From positions 57,514,091-57,578,090 of the forward strand of contig NC_053044.1 in the NCBI RefSeq assembly GCF_003473485.1: a stretch of 64,000 bases of DNA, in the 5' to 3' direction. The notes beneath the pieces are model-generated. The model worked only from the letters and a program-made list of their open reading frames with translations. It did no database searches and was not told where the DNA came from. Origin of the DNA: Medicago truncatula (lineage: Eukaryota; Streptophyta; Magnoliopsida; Fabales; Fabaceae). This document shows positions 23,612 to 36,200 of the stretch, piece after piece; the stretch's first letter is position 1, and each line of letters opens with the position of its first letter. Made by a program: the position numbers and the translations under genes.

Positions 23612-24737
23612 CTGAATAAAAGAATAAGAAATTATTACCAATGTCTTAAAACAAATACTCATTTCATTTGCGAGTTCTTCACTTTATCACACCCAATAAC
23701 TCATCTTTTTAAATCACTTTGTTTTTACGTCTGTCTCTCCTCTCAGCTTTAGGAGCAAGCAAAAGATCAAAGGTTTTGGCCCCAATTACAGGAATTTAAT
23801 TCAAGGTCTGTTTAGACTGGGGGTTTAGGAACGAAATTAAAGATAGAAAAGCCATATTGTGGTCGGGACTCTTGTAAAATGAGAAGCGAATGGGGGATTT
23901 GATAAGAATACAATTCACTCAACCCTTATGAATGTTATCCCGTCAAAAAATATTGTAAATGTGTTTTGGAAAATCATTCAAATTTAATTAGTCATCAGTT
24001 TATTTTAACTTCTCAATCAATTTGTGAATCCAAATATCAAACAAGGGTAAACATTCACTTAGCATTTAGGGGGTTGGGTAGCTTTAATGATTTGAGCTAA
24101 GAGAAAAGGAATTGGAGGTCCTGGGTTCAAACCCAAAGGAAGGAGTTAAAAAAATTAATCTAACTACTAACATTTGCCATTAAAAAAAATACATGGGCTT
24201 GGCAAAATAATACCGTCCCTCATAACATTACTCATCGTTTGCCATCCACTGTGGTTTATCATTTGACACCAACACCCTCATGGTGTTTGAAACTGGAGAG
24301 TGGAGATACTAACCTGTTTTGGAGAATAACTTTATACAACACTTTGGTTGAGGTTTTAAAATCATTTAGATTTCATCTTTTATATTTAAAAGCTAAACAC
24401 CTTATGTTATACGATGGCATGCCTAGTTCCTATGTAAAAACTAATTATGTTTGATTTTAAGCAAAAAGGTCTCCATATTAAAGAAAAGGGACTGAGATTC
24501 AAAATTAAAATATCTTATACCACAGCGAGACAAGTATCTCACACACTCTGACATTTTATATTTATTTGTTTTCATCTTCGTTCATAATATATGTTGCTTA
24601 AATACTACTATACACTGCAATAAATAGATAAAACACCATAGTCTTGATATGAACTTATATGCAGCCAAAATAAGAGTAGAAGAGAGATAAAATAAGGAGA
24701 AATGAGGTTATCTATACCTGAAGGAATTGCTACTTCT
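23612..24737. other. Intergenic or 3'-flank DNA with a SINE-like relic
   Basis: AT-rich sequence. At about 24066-24150 a tRNA-like relic shows a box B (GGGTTCAAACCC) after a weak box A region, as in old SINEs. No gene is seen. Confidence 0.45.
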
Positions 24738-26256
24738 TCATTCTTTGGTATCTTCCACCTCTTGATTAAGTTGGCTAAAAGAGTGTAACAATGATGATCG
24801 CAAATTTGCTATTTCAATGAGTGTTTCTAGTGCTGCAAAGAATTTGAATAGACAGAATGTGTTATCCTGGATGTCAAGTATAAAATATAAATAAATGACT
24901 AAAACCGCATACACAAAGTAAGGAAATTTAAGGTTTAGAACTCTGTTAACTACCTTTCTCAAATGACAGTTGGGTCGCACGAAGCTTTGGGGAAATCAAA
25001 ACTCCAAAAACTGACAAGGACTTGTGTCGCTCCTTTTGAACCTATGAAAACCACCAAGATTTTAACAGTAATTTAACTGATAGTTCAGATGCTCATGTTA
25101 ATGACTTAAATATCCAAATCTATAATTTATTCACCCTGTGAATCCATGAGAGCAAAGATATTAGAAAGCCAATCCAACTCTACTTTATGAGAAGCTGTAT
25201 TTGAAATTTTATTATAAAAAAATAAAAAAATTAAAAAAATTAAAAAAAAAATTGAACCAAAAGGATGAAATACTTAAAATGACATTTTACTAGAAACTAT
25301 TCAAACCAATTTCTCATTTGAAGCTTCCTTTAAAAAATCATTTGTTAAAAAAATTATAGCAAGAAGATACACCTATAAAAACATTTTTCAAAAGAGCTAT
25401 ATAATAAAAGGGTCCATTATCTTTTTAAAAGAATCTAAAATAACAAAAGAAAGTGATACAAAATTTCAAATACTTACTTCATCATTATCTGCAAGTCCCA
25501 TTAAGTTCTCTGTAATGGTTGCAAAACAAAGTAAGAAAATGAGAAACAACAGACATAGTAGTATTTGGTATTGAGAGAAGAAAACTGTACCAGATGATTT
25601 GATACTATTACTATCCTGTGGCTGCTCATTCTTGTATTCTAATTTAGTACTTTCAAGTTCGTGTTCAGAGGATACCCATTTCTGCAACGTAAAGTGTGGT
25701 TGTGTACCTATTGAATCATATAAAGTAGTACATGTTATGTTACAAAAAGGCATCATAAAAAAGCAAGTGAAAACACAGAATTTACCATCTTCATTTTCGG
25801 TTATCTTCAATATTGTAGCAGCTGAATGGAATTTGAGGTCCAATAAAGAACTATTAACGCGCGAAGTACCCATAGAATATCTAGCACTTGCTAACTCCAG
25901 CCACCCCTGTGAATATCAGGAGCATTGCATCATATCTGAACTTATAAACTGAAATTATTAAATTGTTTGAGAAAGCTTCAATAAGTAGAAATAGCATATG
26001 CCTCGTCAATAAGTTGTTATCAGCTTATTTCCATAAGCTCACCAGAATAGCTTATGATTCATATTAATCAGTGGTAATTAAATTGAATTTGATTAGGTTA
26101 TGTATGTACCTGTCGAAGTGTGGACGAGAGAGAATCGGAAAGGGATAGATAGTTATGAAGTGAATCCATAAATTGCAAAGCGACTTTGTCTTCATCTTTA
26201 ATAACAACTTCTTCTTCTTCACCGTTCAAACAAACCTCTCTTCTCTCTTCTTCCAT
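24738..26256 (-). CDS. VMA22: VMA22/CCDC115-like V-ATPase assembly factor
   Basis: Six exons on the minus strand: 26256-26110, 25906-25786, 25707-25591, 25509-25478, 25041-24954 and 24832-24738, with matching phases, giving 199 aa. The N terminus (residues 1-49) is acidic, then a helical stretch QFMDSLHNYLSLSDSLSSTL. Exon 2 carries GWLELASARYSMG...RVNSSLLDLKF, the hallmark of the CCDC115/Vma22 family. The C-terminal part has FGVLISPKLRATQLSFEKALETLIEIANLRSSLL, another family block, in a predicted coiled coil. In yeast and animals this protein helps assemble the membrane sector of the vacuolar proton pump in the ER; the plant role is inferred. It lies tail to tail with EH1, as in Arabidopsis. 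Confidence 0.82.
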
Positions 26257-27027
26257 TCGCTAAGATTTTTGGGATCACGAATTTTTTCTTTCCGCTAGAT
26301 TTCCACACTTTACACTGTTATAATGTTTTGTCGTACTCGTACATAGTTTTACTTGGTCATAGTAATATTTTACACGGTTTTTTTTTTTTTTAAAGAAGTA
26401 GTATTTTACACTGTTCAATATAATTATTTAATATCATATCAATCATAATTACTGTAACCAAAAAAAATATCAATCATAATTACTTTAATAACAACGTATT
26501 AGTCTCTTTGTAATCTAAGAGCGTTTAGATAAGATGACACATATCTCTCCTATCTTAATCAAAATCATGCGTTCAAATCCAATCTTAAATAAATTTGTTC
26601 AAACATCAATAATTATTTTTATTAATAAAGTGTATAATCAACAATCATTTGCTATGTTTTCCTTAAAAAAAATCATTTGCTATGTTTGGTAAAAAATTAC
26701 ATATATCTCGTAAGTTAGTTTATAATAGATAACTTATAAAATATTTTATAGCTAATAACGGATAAATTAGCTCATAAAATTTGTAATGTTTAGTAAAATG
26801 AATCATTGAAGTAATTTATAAATATGAAATCACATAACAAAAATATGTATTTCAATCAAGATTGCAGAGATAAAATTGAGATAAAAATAATAATAATCTA
26901 CAAGCTTTAATCTATAAACTACTATTTGAATTAGTTTATCAAAAACCATCATCTTATACTACACATAAAAGAAATACATGGTTTTGAGCCTTATTTACAA
27001 TTTTTTCTCTTCTATGATTTTGTAGAT
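26257..27027. other. Intergenic DNA, promoter side of the VMA22-like gene
   Basis: The first 100 bases are the leader and promoter of the minus-strand gene. The rest is AT-rich, with the phrase AATATCAATCATAATTACT partly repeated near 26437 and 26468. No gene is seen. Confidence 0.5.
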
Positions 27028-27959
27028 GATCAACAGAGAAAAAAAACTTCAAAGAAGAATTGCAAAAGAAAAAAGAAAAAGTCCAAAAATAAATCATCCA
27101 CCACAGCAACTCGTGGACGTGGGACTGGTTTTCCAATCAACCCTTTTAATTTCTCATCTCTTCTCTATGTAAGCTATTCTCTCTCTTCTTGTGTTATTTG
27201 CATTATATGTGATGACTTTTGAACTCTGAATTACTAATGTATATGATATTAGTATTTCATCATGGAGACTTAAAATCTCAATATGTCGTAGGATCTAAAT
27301 ATCAAGAAATTGGCTGAACAAGCAGAAAAATATCCATCATTCAATCAGATGGCTGGACAGGATGGTCTCCCTAAATCTCATGATCGGAAGTATCTTTCAG
27401 CCATGACACGAATCATAGATAATGTTGATTTATGGACCTTGGCTGATCGCCTGAGTCATGCATTGATGCAGCTATCTTAAAATTTCTTCGTTATGTTTGT
27501 AACTCATCTGCTGGTTGTTTGATTAGAATGTCTATCACAGGACCCATCAATGTCTTCCATGCTTGAAATTTATGCCAATCCATCATTAAGAAGGAAGCGT
27601 AAACAGGAAACGGCACACTTCAACCAAGATCCATGTTTGAAACTTATTTTAGATGAGACAGAGAATGGTGGTCCTGCTGTAATGATGAGGTTTAAATACT
27701 AATTTTAAAATCATATTTTATTGTTTTGGCGTTTCCATATTTTCACCATAAATTGTTCTGGTGTAAATTGGTAAATAATTTCTGAAGTGATTCTTTCCAT
27801 GCAGATACTGGAATGATGAGAAGGTTTTGAAAATGTTTGGACTGGTCATGGGCATTCCTCTAGTTGCTTCTGAAAATTCTCGGCTATGTGAGACAGAAAA
27901 TATGGGAAATGAAGATGAATCAATCGTTCATCATACTGCTATTATTGGCGACATCAAGG
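27028..27959 (+). pseudogene. Broken AKR2-like (ankyrin repeat protein 2) copy
   Basis: Four blocks follow the exon order of plant AKR2, a cytosolic factor that binds chloroplast outer-membrane and peroxisomal membrane proteins. They are: about 27028-27171 (KSKNKSSTT...GTGFPINPFNFS); 27291-27471 (KKLAEQAEKYPSFNQMAGQ ... LSHALMQ); 27540-27690 (DPSMSSMLE...ENGGPAVMM); and 27805-27959 (YWNDEKVLKMFG...NEDESIVHHTA). The donor after LSHALMQ reads CT where GT is expected (27472-27473), so the reading runs into a stop. No start codon is in frame in the first block. The C-terminal ankyrin repeats, which should follow NEDESIVHHTA, were not found downstream. The copy keeps introns, so it arose by DNA duplication and not by retroposition. 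Confidence 0.75.
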
Positions 27960-29131
27960 TATGGCATGATGGCTATTCACTTTATCGTTGAATCCATTCA
28001 AATGAAACAGTAAAAGATAAAATTTGTAGTTGTCCACAAGCGTGAAACTTTTTGGGATAGATGGTGCAGATGTAGAACACATTAAGTTAAGGTTAAGTTC
28101 ACGCTGAATTTTAAGAAATTAAAATAGGCTTCGAGTGTAATGAATTGTCTTGCTATTGGAATTGAAACTCCGGCTTTCTGAATAATTTGTATAAGGAATG
28201 TCAAAATGAATCGCAGTCAAGTAAACTAGTTATTAGCGTTCCGGTTGATCCTTTTGAATATCTGCCACTTTAGCTAGCTTCTAGAGTACGTGTTTCCTCA
28301 AATGTCAAATTGATTAGATATCTCCTCCTGAGATAAATAAAATCCTTATTAGTTAGTTTGATTTGGCCTCTTCTATTCCCCAACAATGCCCAAGTTTACT
28401 AAGGTCCGGTTTGAAATTGCCAATATAAATAGCATTCTTCTTTTGACTTTTGCAATGCCATTCCTGTCATTATCTGTAATGATAATATGATCTGCATAAA
28501 CCTCAATGCAAGTATTATAGTAATCTAGTATAGGTCCACTGGGTTGGTTTGGTTCCTTGAAATAAAATACCTGCTGCAGTTTACCCTAAAATTTGAACAC
28601 AATGTTACTGAAATTTTGAAGCAAGTTCTAGAAGATTTGAAACCATTAACAAACCTCAATTCTATCATGGACTTTCACTCATATATTCTATCACCGACCT
28701 CATCCCCATATTGTGTTGCATTTGTTTTCTCCCCCCTCCCGCCCCTCATTCTTCACCGCGTTGTGGTTGAATCTTCTTTTTTAATGTACACGACCTCTTT
28801 CTCTGCCATTCTTGCTTTGCTCGAGTTAGATGGGTGGAAGTATTTGAATCTCCTCGAATTTTAGCTTATGCCAGTTTGGGGTTTAAGGTTTCATAACTTT
28901 TAAATTGGGGACAAGGCTGTGAGAGGTTATGAGAAATTAAGTGTGCTGTGATGGAGTTAAACCCTAGACACTAATTTTCTGTCCTTTATTGTTAAGTTGG
29001 GTTTTAATTTTCCAATAATTTTGTGAGTTTGTGCATGCTCCTTTTGTTTTCAAAGGCTGAGAATGAATCATCCCTCTTGTGGTTGATTTCTCTTGTAAAC
29101 TGCAACCTCATTCGTTTATAATTATTTAAAT
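27960..29131. other. Non-coding DNA downstream of the AKR2 relic
   Basis: The ankyrin exons expected here are missing. A 106-codon open frame at 28544-28864 has no recognisable features and no family resemblance. Nothing else is supported. Confidence 0.45.
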
Positions 29132-29261
29132 GAGGAGTACTATGGACACTCTCTTTCTAACACTTTCTCTAACATTCACTCTCTTATTGGAAATGGATCC
29201 CACATAAAGTGGTGAGACTCGCATGAATTTCACCTAATAAGAGAGTGAGTGTTAGAGAGGA
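29132..29261. mobile_element. MITE, first of a tandem related pair
   Basis: The left arm CTCTTTCTAACACTTTCTCT and then CACTCTCTTATT is mirrored by AATAAGAGAGTGAGTGTTAGAGAG on the right. The core carries ATGGATCCCACATAAAGTGGTG. The right end lacks the terminal part, so this copy looks truncated by its neighbour. Confidence 0.7.
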
Positions 29262-29447
29262 GGAATGCTAGCAACACTCTCTTTTGAGCACTTTCTCTAG
29301 CACTCACTCATTTATTGGATGAAATCAATGTAGAACCTACACTTTGAAAATGGAACCCACGTAAAGTGGTGGGACATACATTGATTTCACCCAATAAATG
29401 AGTGAGTGCTAGAGAGAGTGCTCAAAAGAAAGTGTTGTTAACATTTC
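29262..29447. mobile_element. MITE, second of a tandem related pair
   Basis: The left arm GCAACACTCTCTTTTGAGCA, followed by CACTCACTCATTTATTGG, is mirrored by the right arm ending GTGCTCAAAAGAAAGTGTTG. The core AACCCACGTAAAGTGGTGGG is a diverged form of the core in the adjacent copy. The hairpin is nearly complete. Confidence 0.75.
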
Positions 29448-29748
29448 TCGTTAGAGATAATATTCCTAGCATTTCTCTTATTCAAATTCCTGTGTGATTT
29501 GGGATCTAGATACAATGTGGTGGCTTTGTGTCGACTGTTAGACACTAGAGCACTAGAATGTAGCTGTTAGACATTAGTACTTCATCTTTGTTAATTCCAT
29601 TTCTTTGCCGAGCAGATAATACCTTGCAGATTTTCTTTTTCGTTTGGAGGATGCAATGATCTTTCCTCTGAGTTGACCGTGTATTTGAGAGATTTTAGTT
29701 GATTCTCCAACATCAATAAGCAACGTGTTATTGTTGTTATTGCTACTA

Positions 29749-30092
29749 GGGTTAAATAAGTTTTTCTTCCATAAAAATATAGCGAATTTTGATTGTAGTT
29801 CTTAAAAAATAAAATTGAATGTTTTCATCCTCACAAAAAATTTCATTTTGTTTTTGGTCCCTAATGGCCATTTATGTTGATATGAATATCAAGATTATGA
29901 TTATTTTATATTTAAGATGTGTCTTATGTTCATATTATGTTAAAAAAAATGTCAACAACATTTAAAAATTACATCTATTAGGGACCAAAAACAAAACAAA
30001 AAATTTTGTGAGGATGAAAACATCTCATTTTATTTTTAAAGACTAAAATGAAAATTTGTTATATTCATGGGGACAAAAAACTTTTTTAACCC
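29749..30092. mobile_element. MITE with GGGTTAAATAAG ends
   Basis: The left end GGGTTAAATAAGTTTTTCTT is mirrored by ACAAAAAACTTTTTTAACCC on the right. Inner arms also pair (GAATGTTTTCATCCTCAC with GTGAGGATGAAAACATCTC; TTTTGGTCCCTAAT with ATTAGGGACCAAAAA). The flanks TTGCTACTA and GTACTACTA resemble a 9-base target duplication, as made by Mutator-like elements. Confidence 0.72.
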
Positions 30093-30189
30093 GTACTACT
30101 ACTACTAGTATTATTGTTGTTGTTGTTGTTGTTATTTTGATCAACATCGTCAATTAAATTGTATAAGAGTTTTATTCTTTCATGCTAGT

Positions 30190-30706
30190 TGTGCTGTCGG
30201 AATTTGAAGGAACTAGCCAGCAACCGAGTGTCTCCCCAATGGTTATCGAAGTACAAATGCAATCAAATAGGTAACTCAAATCATCTCTTTTTAATTTCAA
30301 CCAATTGTATGTATGTTTTTATTCTAGATTGTAATTGTTTAAGATTAGGCAACTTAAAGTGAAAGTAAGTTTGCTCAATGTTGTCCATGTTGAACTATTA
30401 ATATACCGTATTTTCTGTAGTTGGTTGAATTAATTTGGGTTAACATGCACTCCATCCATCTTTCTTTATCATGTTGAACTATCGATTCGTACAAGAATTT
30501 GTTCTAGTTCTCTTTCTGTATCATTGCCTTTGCACTATGCCTTCTGACCAGTTTGATAAAGAAGACCTTGCAAGTTTTGTTTCTCGATGCATATTTGAAT
30601 TCTTTAATATCAACAGGTTAAAAAGGCAGTGAAATTCTTTGCTAGGGAAAAAGAATACTGGGATAGGATCGACAAATTGGAAAGAGAATGTTTAGAGGCT
30701 GAGTGA
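30190..30706 (+). other. Possible decayed exons of unknown origin
   Basis: Two stretches look exon-like: about 30190-30271, ending at a GTAACT donor, and 30619-30705 after an ATCAACAG acceptor, reading VKKAVKFFAREKEYW...LERECLEAE and stop. No frame of the first joins the second in phase, so if they were once exons they are now broken. Family not recognised. Confidence 0.25.
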
Positions 30707-31255
30707 GATCAAGGATGTCAAAATGGTCAATTGATGGGTCTTTTTGCCATTGGTCTTTACACTTGAGCCCCCACCTTGAACCTCCGTCAATACATTTTTA
30801 AAAATTTGGAGTAAACTTTTAATGGGTTGTTTGAAGCATATGCAGATCAATGGAATCCACGAAGAACCAACAAATAGATATCACATTTGAAGTGTTCACA
30901 TCGGAGCCCCATCTTAAAACCCCGCCAATGTATTTTTGAAAACTTATATAGATAAGAGCTTTGAAAATTATTAATAAACATGTATTTAGGGACCATTTGC
31001 TGACTATTATTATTATTATTTAAAAATACATTAAAAAAAACTTAATTTAATTAATTTATTGTCATTGAGATAGTTGTTACTAAATATTACAAAATCGTAG
31101 GTTAAAAATATGTCAAAATATTACAAAATGAAAAATATGATGTTAACGTGTTCAATTGTTTTTAGACTATGTCATTCGATTCGATCTAATGTGATCTTCT
31201 ACATTTTTTATTTTTTTTATTGAACATGAGTTGCATGAATGAGTCATTTCGTTTA

Positions 31256-31651
31256 GGGCCCGTTTGTTACAGATTAAAATAAAAGTGATTTTGACATAAA
31301 ATAATTTAGAGATTTTATGAAAAATTAGAATCTATTCTGCGTCGTAATAAAAATATAATTTTTTTAAACAAAAAATCTAGTTAGTTTGGATACGACTATA
31401 TAAAATGGATTTTTTGTTACAAAATTAGTTCAATTTTTTAAACAATATTTTCTCTCTCCTCTAAACAAAATATATTTTTTGAGAGGCTGCGCTTAACAGC
31501 TTCTCATTTGAAGTTGTTTTTAGATATTTTTTGTTTAGATTCTGATTTTTTTTAAAAACCGTAACAAACGGATACAAAACTCTTAAAAGTGATTATTTTT
31601 TTAAAATAAGTGGTCTTTTCTTAAAAAAAAAAGCTGTAGTAAACGGGCTCT
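31256..31651. mobile_element. hAT-like MITE
   Basis: The ends GGGCCCGTTTGTTACAG and CTGTAGTAAACGGGCTCT are imperfect inverted repeats, with inner blocks also mirrored (AAAGTGATTTT and AAAAGTGATTA types). No coding potential. A clear target duplication is not visible. Confidence 0.6.
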
Positions 31652-32677
31652 AATCGATGACCTAATTGTCCAACTAGTGACCTAGTACTTTGATCGAGTT
31701 GATAACTAATCTTAATTTTAAAATATGGGGTTGAATAATATTCAACAAACATGACCTCGAAATATATTTTTTGTTGAGAAATAACCAATGATAAAATATA
31801 TTAATATTAATAATAAAAAAAAAAAATCAAACTCCATCGATGTTGGTGGATCATCCAAGATGTCTTTTCTGATTCTGCTACTTTCCGTGCCATAATTAAA
31901 AAAAAAGGATTGAAATAAATTTTTAAATTTTCAAAATATATATTTTATTGTTAAATTAAGACTGCAGAGATTATTTTTTTAATGATAAATATTAATGTGT
32001 TAATTATTATGTTAGTATGAGTATATGGAATATCTTAAATATATTTTTTTAAGTTAAAATTAAGAAAAATCAGTTTCATTTCTTACATGAAGTTGAGCCA
32101 ACCTGGTTTATTTATGGTTGAGTGGTGTATGATCAATATGATGATTATTAAATTAAGAGAAATGCTAAATAGTGTTTTTGATATTGATTAAGGGAACAAA
32201 AATAGAAATATCTTATTGAAAAGTGATGAAAAATGGTAAATTCAACTTTTTAAAAGTTAATTTTTTTTATTTCCAATGTAAAACTACTATTTTTGGTTTC
32301 TTTAACTAAGACACTCGTTAGCAAAAATCCTTAAATTATTAATTAATTATTGATTGATTGTTCTTCATGTCTCTCTTTACATTGTCTGACCTGACGACTA
32401 CCTCTGCATCGAGTCAACCTTCTCTCTCTTGCTGGAATTTCTTCTATTTTATTTTTACAATTTTTGCATTGTTTTGTTTTGTTGTTGGTGTTTCTCTCTC
32501 TCTCTCTCTTCTCTTCTTTCTCTCTCCTTCAACTCAAGTAATATCTTTCTTCCTTCCTTTCAGCTCCAACTCTACCATGTCACCACCACAACAATTTCAT
32601 CGCCCAATCAACTTTCCTTCAACCCTCTTTCTTTGATTCCCAAACCAAAACTATACTATATTTTTTCCTTTACACAG
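31652..32677. other. Promoter and leader region of the SAUL1-like gene
   Basis: AT-rich DNA gives way at about 32370 to a CT-rich stretch with a (CT)n run (about 32492-32509), typical of plant leaders. A likely leader exon ends at TTTACACAG|GTATTT (donor at 32678). Confidence 0.5.
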
Positions 32678-33255
32678 GTATTTCTTTTTCTCGATTTGTT
32701 TTGTAATTAATACTCTTTATTCATTTTGTTTGTCTATTTTCCTTAATCATCACCTAACTACTTTCTATTTTTGATCTAGTTTCTATTTTTACTTAAAACA
32801 CCCCCTTCCAATATTAGTAATATACTCATGTAGTATTTTTTATGAAAAAATATGCTCAAGTAATTTCGCAGGTCCCTGATTCTAAATTAAGATAATATAT
32901 GCAATTCTGGTTAATCTTTATGCTATCATTCTCAATTATTGATGCTTAGTCATTAACTGCATTTATTGTTTACCATTTTGTTTATCAATGTTTTTAATCT
33001 TGCAAGAGCAAGACACTTGGTAGTATAAGTATCAATTATGAGTATAATTGGATGAAGAAAAATGTCTAGTAGTTTGAAACAGACTTTTGTTTAAAGTCAA
33101 TTTTTGGTTTCTTTTGAAAAGATTAGTATAATTGGACTACTTCTTGTAGTTTCGAATCATTCTTGTGATCGATGCCTGAAACAATTTATTTATGTTTTTA
33201 ATTTGAGCGACTAATAACTTAATCTCATTGTTATTTCTTTGTCGCTGTCGGTTAG
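32678..33255 (+). other. Probable intron in the SAUL1-like 5' leader
   Basis: The donor CACAG|GTATTT at 32678 and acceptor CGGTTAG ending at 33255 bound 578 bases with no coding frame, 12 bases before the start codon. This is inferred from consensus only. Confidence 0.45.
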
Positions 33256-33267
33256 ATAACTGGAGAT

Positions 33268-36200
33268 ATGATGTCTTCTAGCTGGGATGGAAGTAATGAC
33301 CCTGGCAGTCAGTCAGATGATAGTTTTCTGTTCGAGAGGATGCATATTGAGCCTATTTATGATGCTTTTGTATGTCCTTTGACGAAGCAAGTTATGCGTG
33401 ATCCCGTTACTTTAGAAAACGGACAGACTTATGAACGTGAAGCAATTGAAAAATGGTTCAAGGAGTGCAGGGAGAGTGGACGGAAATTGGTTTGCCCATT
33501 GACTCTTCGAGAATTAAAAAGCACCGAAATGAATCCTAGTATGGCTTTGCGGAACACCATTGAAGAGTGGACTACCAGGAATGAAGCTGCACAGCTGGAT
33601 ATGGCTCGCCGGTCATTGAATACGGGCAGTCCTGAGAAGGAAACCCTTCAGGCCTTGAGGTATGTCCAGCACATCTGTCAAAGAAGCCGGTCGAATAAAC
33701 ATGTTGTCCGCAGTGCAGGGCTTATACCAATGATTGTTGATATGCTGAAGAGTAGCAGCCGTAAAGTTCGATGTAGAGCTCTTGAAACCCTTAGAATTGT
33801 GGTCGAGGGAGACGATGAGAATAAGGTTGTTGCAGGTTTGCTAGTTATCATTTCATTTCCTTTACGTTTTTTTGCTATCATCAGTGTGCCTGCCTTTGGA
33901 GAGTCATATTAACATCTCTTTGCTCAACAGGAACTGTTGGCTGAAGGAGACACTGTGCGTACGGTAGTAAAGTTCCTCTCTCATGAGCTTTCTAAAGAAA
34001 GAGAGGAAGCTGTCTCTTTGCTTTATGAACTCTCAAAATCTGAAACCCTTTGTGAGAAGATTGGTTCAATCAACGGATCCATTCTCATATTAGTTGGAAT
34101 GACAAGCAGCAAATCAGAAGACCTTTCCACCGTTGAGAAGGCTGATAAAACATTAGAGAATCTGGAGAAATACGAGAATAATGTGCGTCAGATGGCTGAA
34201 AATGGTAGATTGCAACCTCTTCTAACCCATCTTCTTGAAGGTACTAGCACTTCTCTATAACTTATATCACATCATATCAATGTTGCGTGGTTAGTTTGAT
34301 CACTGTTTTATGTTAATTCTCAAGAGAACATAAACTGTTTGACTAGCATTGCAGCCATGTTACACGTATATTATTGTAAAATGATGTGCATATGTTCCTC
34401 TTTTTGGAATTATGTAGAAGATTAAGACAAAAATTATATTTGTTGTATGAATATTTCAAGGATTGGGTGAAATGAATAACACTTACGTGGAAGATGTTTT
34501 AAAGAAGCTTCCAACTTAATATTGATACCATTTCTATGCATTAGGCAATATAATCTGGGTGGCAAAATAGCTTCTTTACTAGGAGTTTAGTAGAATTCAT
34601 AATTTTTAGGAGTTGGTAGAAATTATTCTTTTAAACAACAAGCACAGAAAACAGATCAACACCTTTCCCTGTTGCAACCAATATACAAGTGTTATTTGGA
34701 AAATATCTTCGTCCCCAAACAATTACAAAGAAATATTAGAGAATGTAACACTAGAAACTTGAATTTGATGGAAATTAAGTGCATACAACTTAGTTTTGAT
34801 TAATTTTGTTTACTTTAACATACCTGAACATGGTTATTGGTATCTGACTGAACATTGTGAGTCCCATCTTGATTCGACACAAAACCAAACTCAATCAATG
34901 TGAACCCCTATGTGTATAACAAATTCATTCTTATAAACCACAGCATGAACTAAGTATAGTCTGCTACTTTAGTCTTGCCAGCTTTGAATAGTAAGCCACT
35001 TTTCTTTTGTCATTTGATTTAGGACTTGTATATGATATATTAGCTTATATTTTTGCTGTCACTTGTTTTACATGAAAATGACATGTTTTTTTATTGATCG
35101 TGTATCTTATAATTCATAATAATAGGTCTTCTGATTTATAATCCATAATATTTTTATTAATTGTGTATCTTCTAAATATTTGGAATCAAGACGTGTCATT
35201 TGCTTGAAGAACTCTTTATTCCATTGTAGATATTAATCCATTGTCTTGTTTTTCGTTGAAACTTTTGCAGGGCCACCAGAAACCAAACTGTCCATGGCTG
35301 GAATCCTTGGTGAGCTGGTTTTGGACAATGACGTTAAAGTCCTTGTTGCCAGAACTGTGGGCTCATCCTTGATCGATATCATGAAAAGTGGGAATATGCA
35401 GTCAAGAGAAGCTGCACTAAAGGCACTAAACCAGATATCATCGTGTGAGCCAAGCGCAAAGGTTTTAATAGAGGCTGGAATACTTTCCCCGCTTGTCAAC
35501 GACCTTTTTGCGGTGGGCCCTCATCTGCTTCCCACACGACTAAAAGAGGTCTCTGCTACAATTCTTGCCAGTGTTGTGAATTCGGGAGAAGACTTTGATT
35601 CAATTCCACTTGGACCTGATCACCAAACTCTGGTGTCAGAGGATATAGTTCATAAGCTACTCCATCTTATAAGCAACACTGGTCCAGCAATTGAGTGCAA
35701 ACTTCTACAAGTTCTTGTTGGACTTGCTAGTTCTCCAACTACAGTGCTGAGTCTAGTTTCTGCTATCAAAAGCTCTGGTGCCACTATCAGTCTAGTTCAA
35801 TTCATTGAGGCACCACAGAAAGATCTTCGTTTGGCTTCCATAAAACTTCTTCAAAATCTGTCTCCTCACATGGGCCCGGAATTAGCCGATGCACTTCGTG
35901 GTTCTGTGGGACAGCTTAGTAGTCTAGTTAAAGTCATATCAGAAAATATCGGAATCACTGAAGAGCAGGCAGCTGCTGTTGGCCTCTTAGCTGATCTACC
36001 GGAGAGAGATTTAGGCCTCACGAGACAGCTACTGGATGAAGGCGCTTTTTTTATGGCGATATCAAAAGTGATTGCCATCAGGCAAGGAGAGATTAGAGGC
36101 ACTCGGTTCGTGACACCATTTCTTGAAGGGCTTATGAAGATTGTTGCAAGGATTACATATGTCTTGGCTGATGAGCCTGATGCTGTCGCGCTTTGCCGTG

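Noticed and set aside
24066-24150. A complete SINE
   Set aside because: Only box B is convincing; the ends and target duplication cannot be read, so it is noted as a relic only.
28544-28864. A 106-codon plus-strand frame
   Set aside because: It lies in repeat-rich DNA after the AKR2 relic and shows no domain or biased codon pattern.
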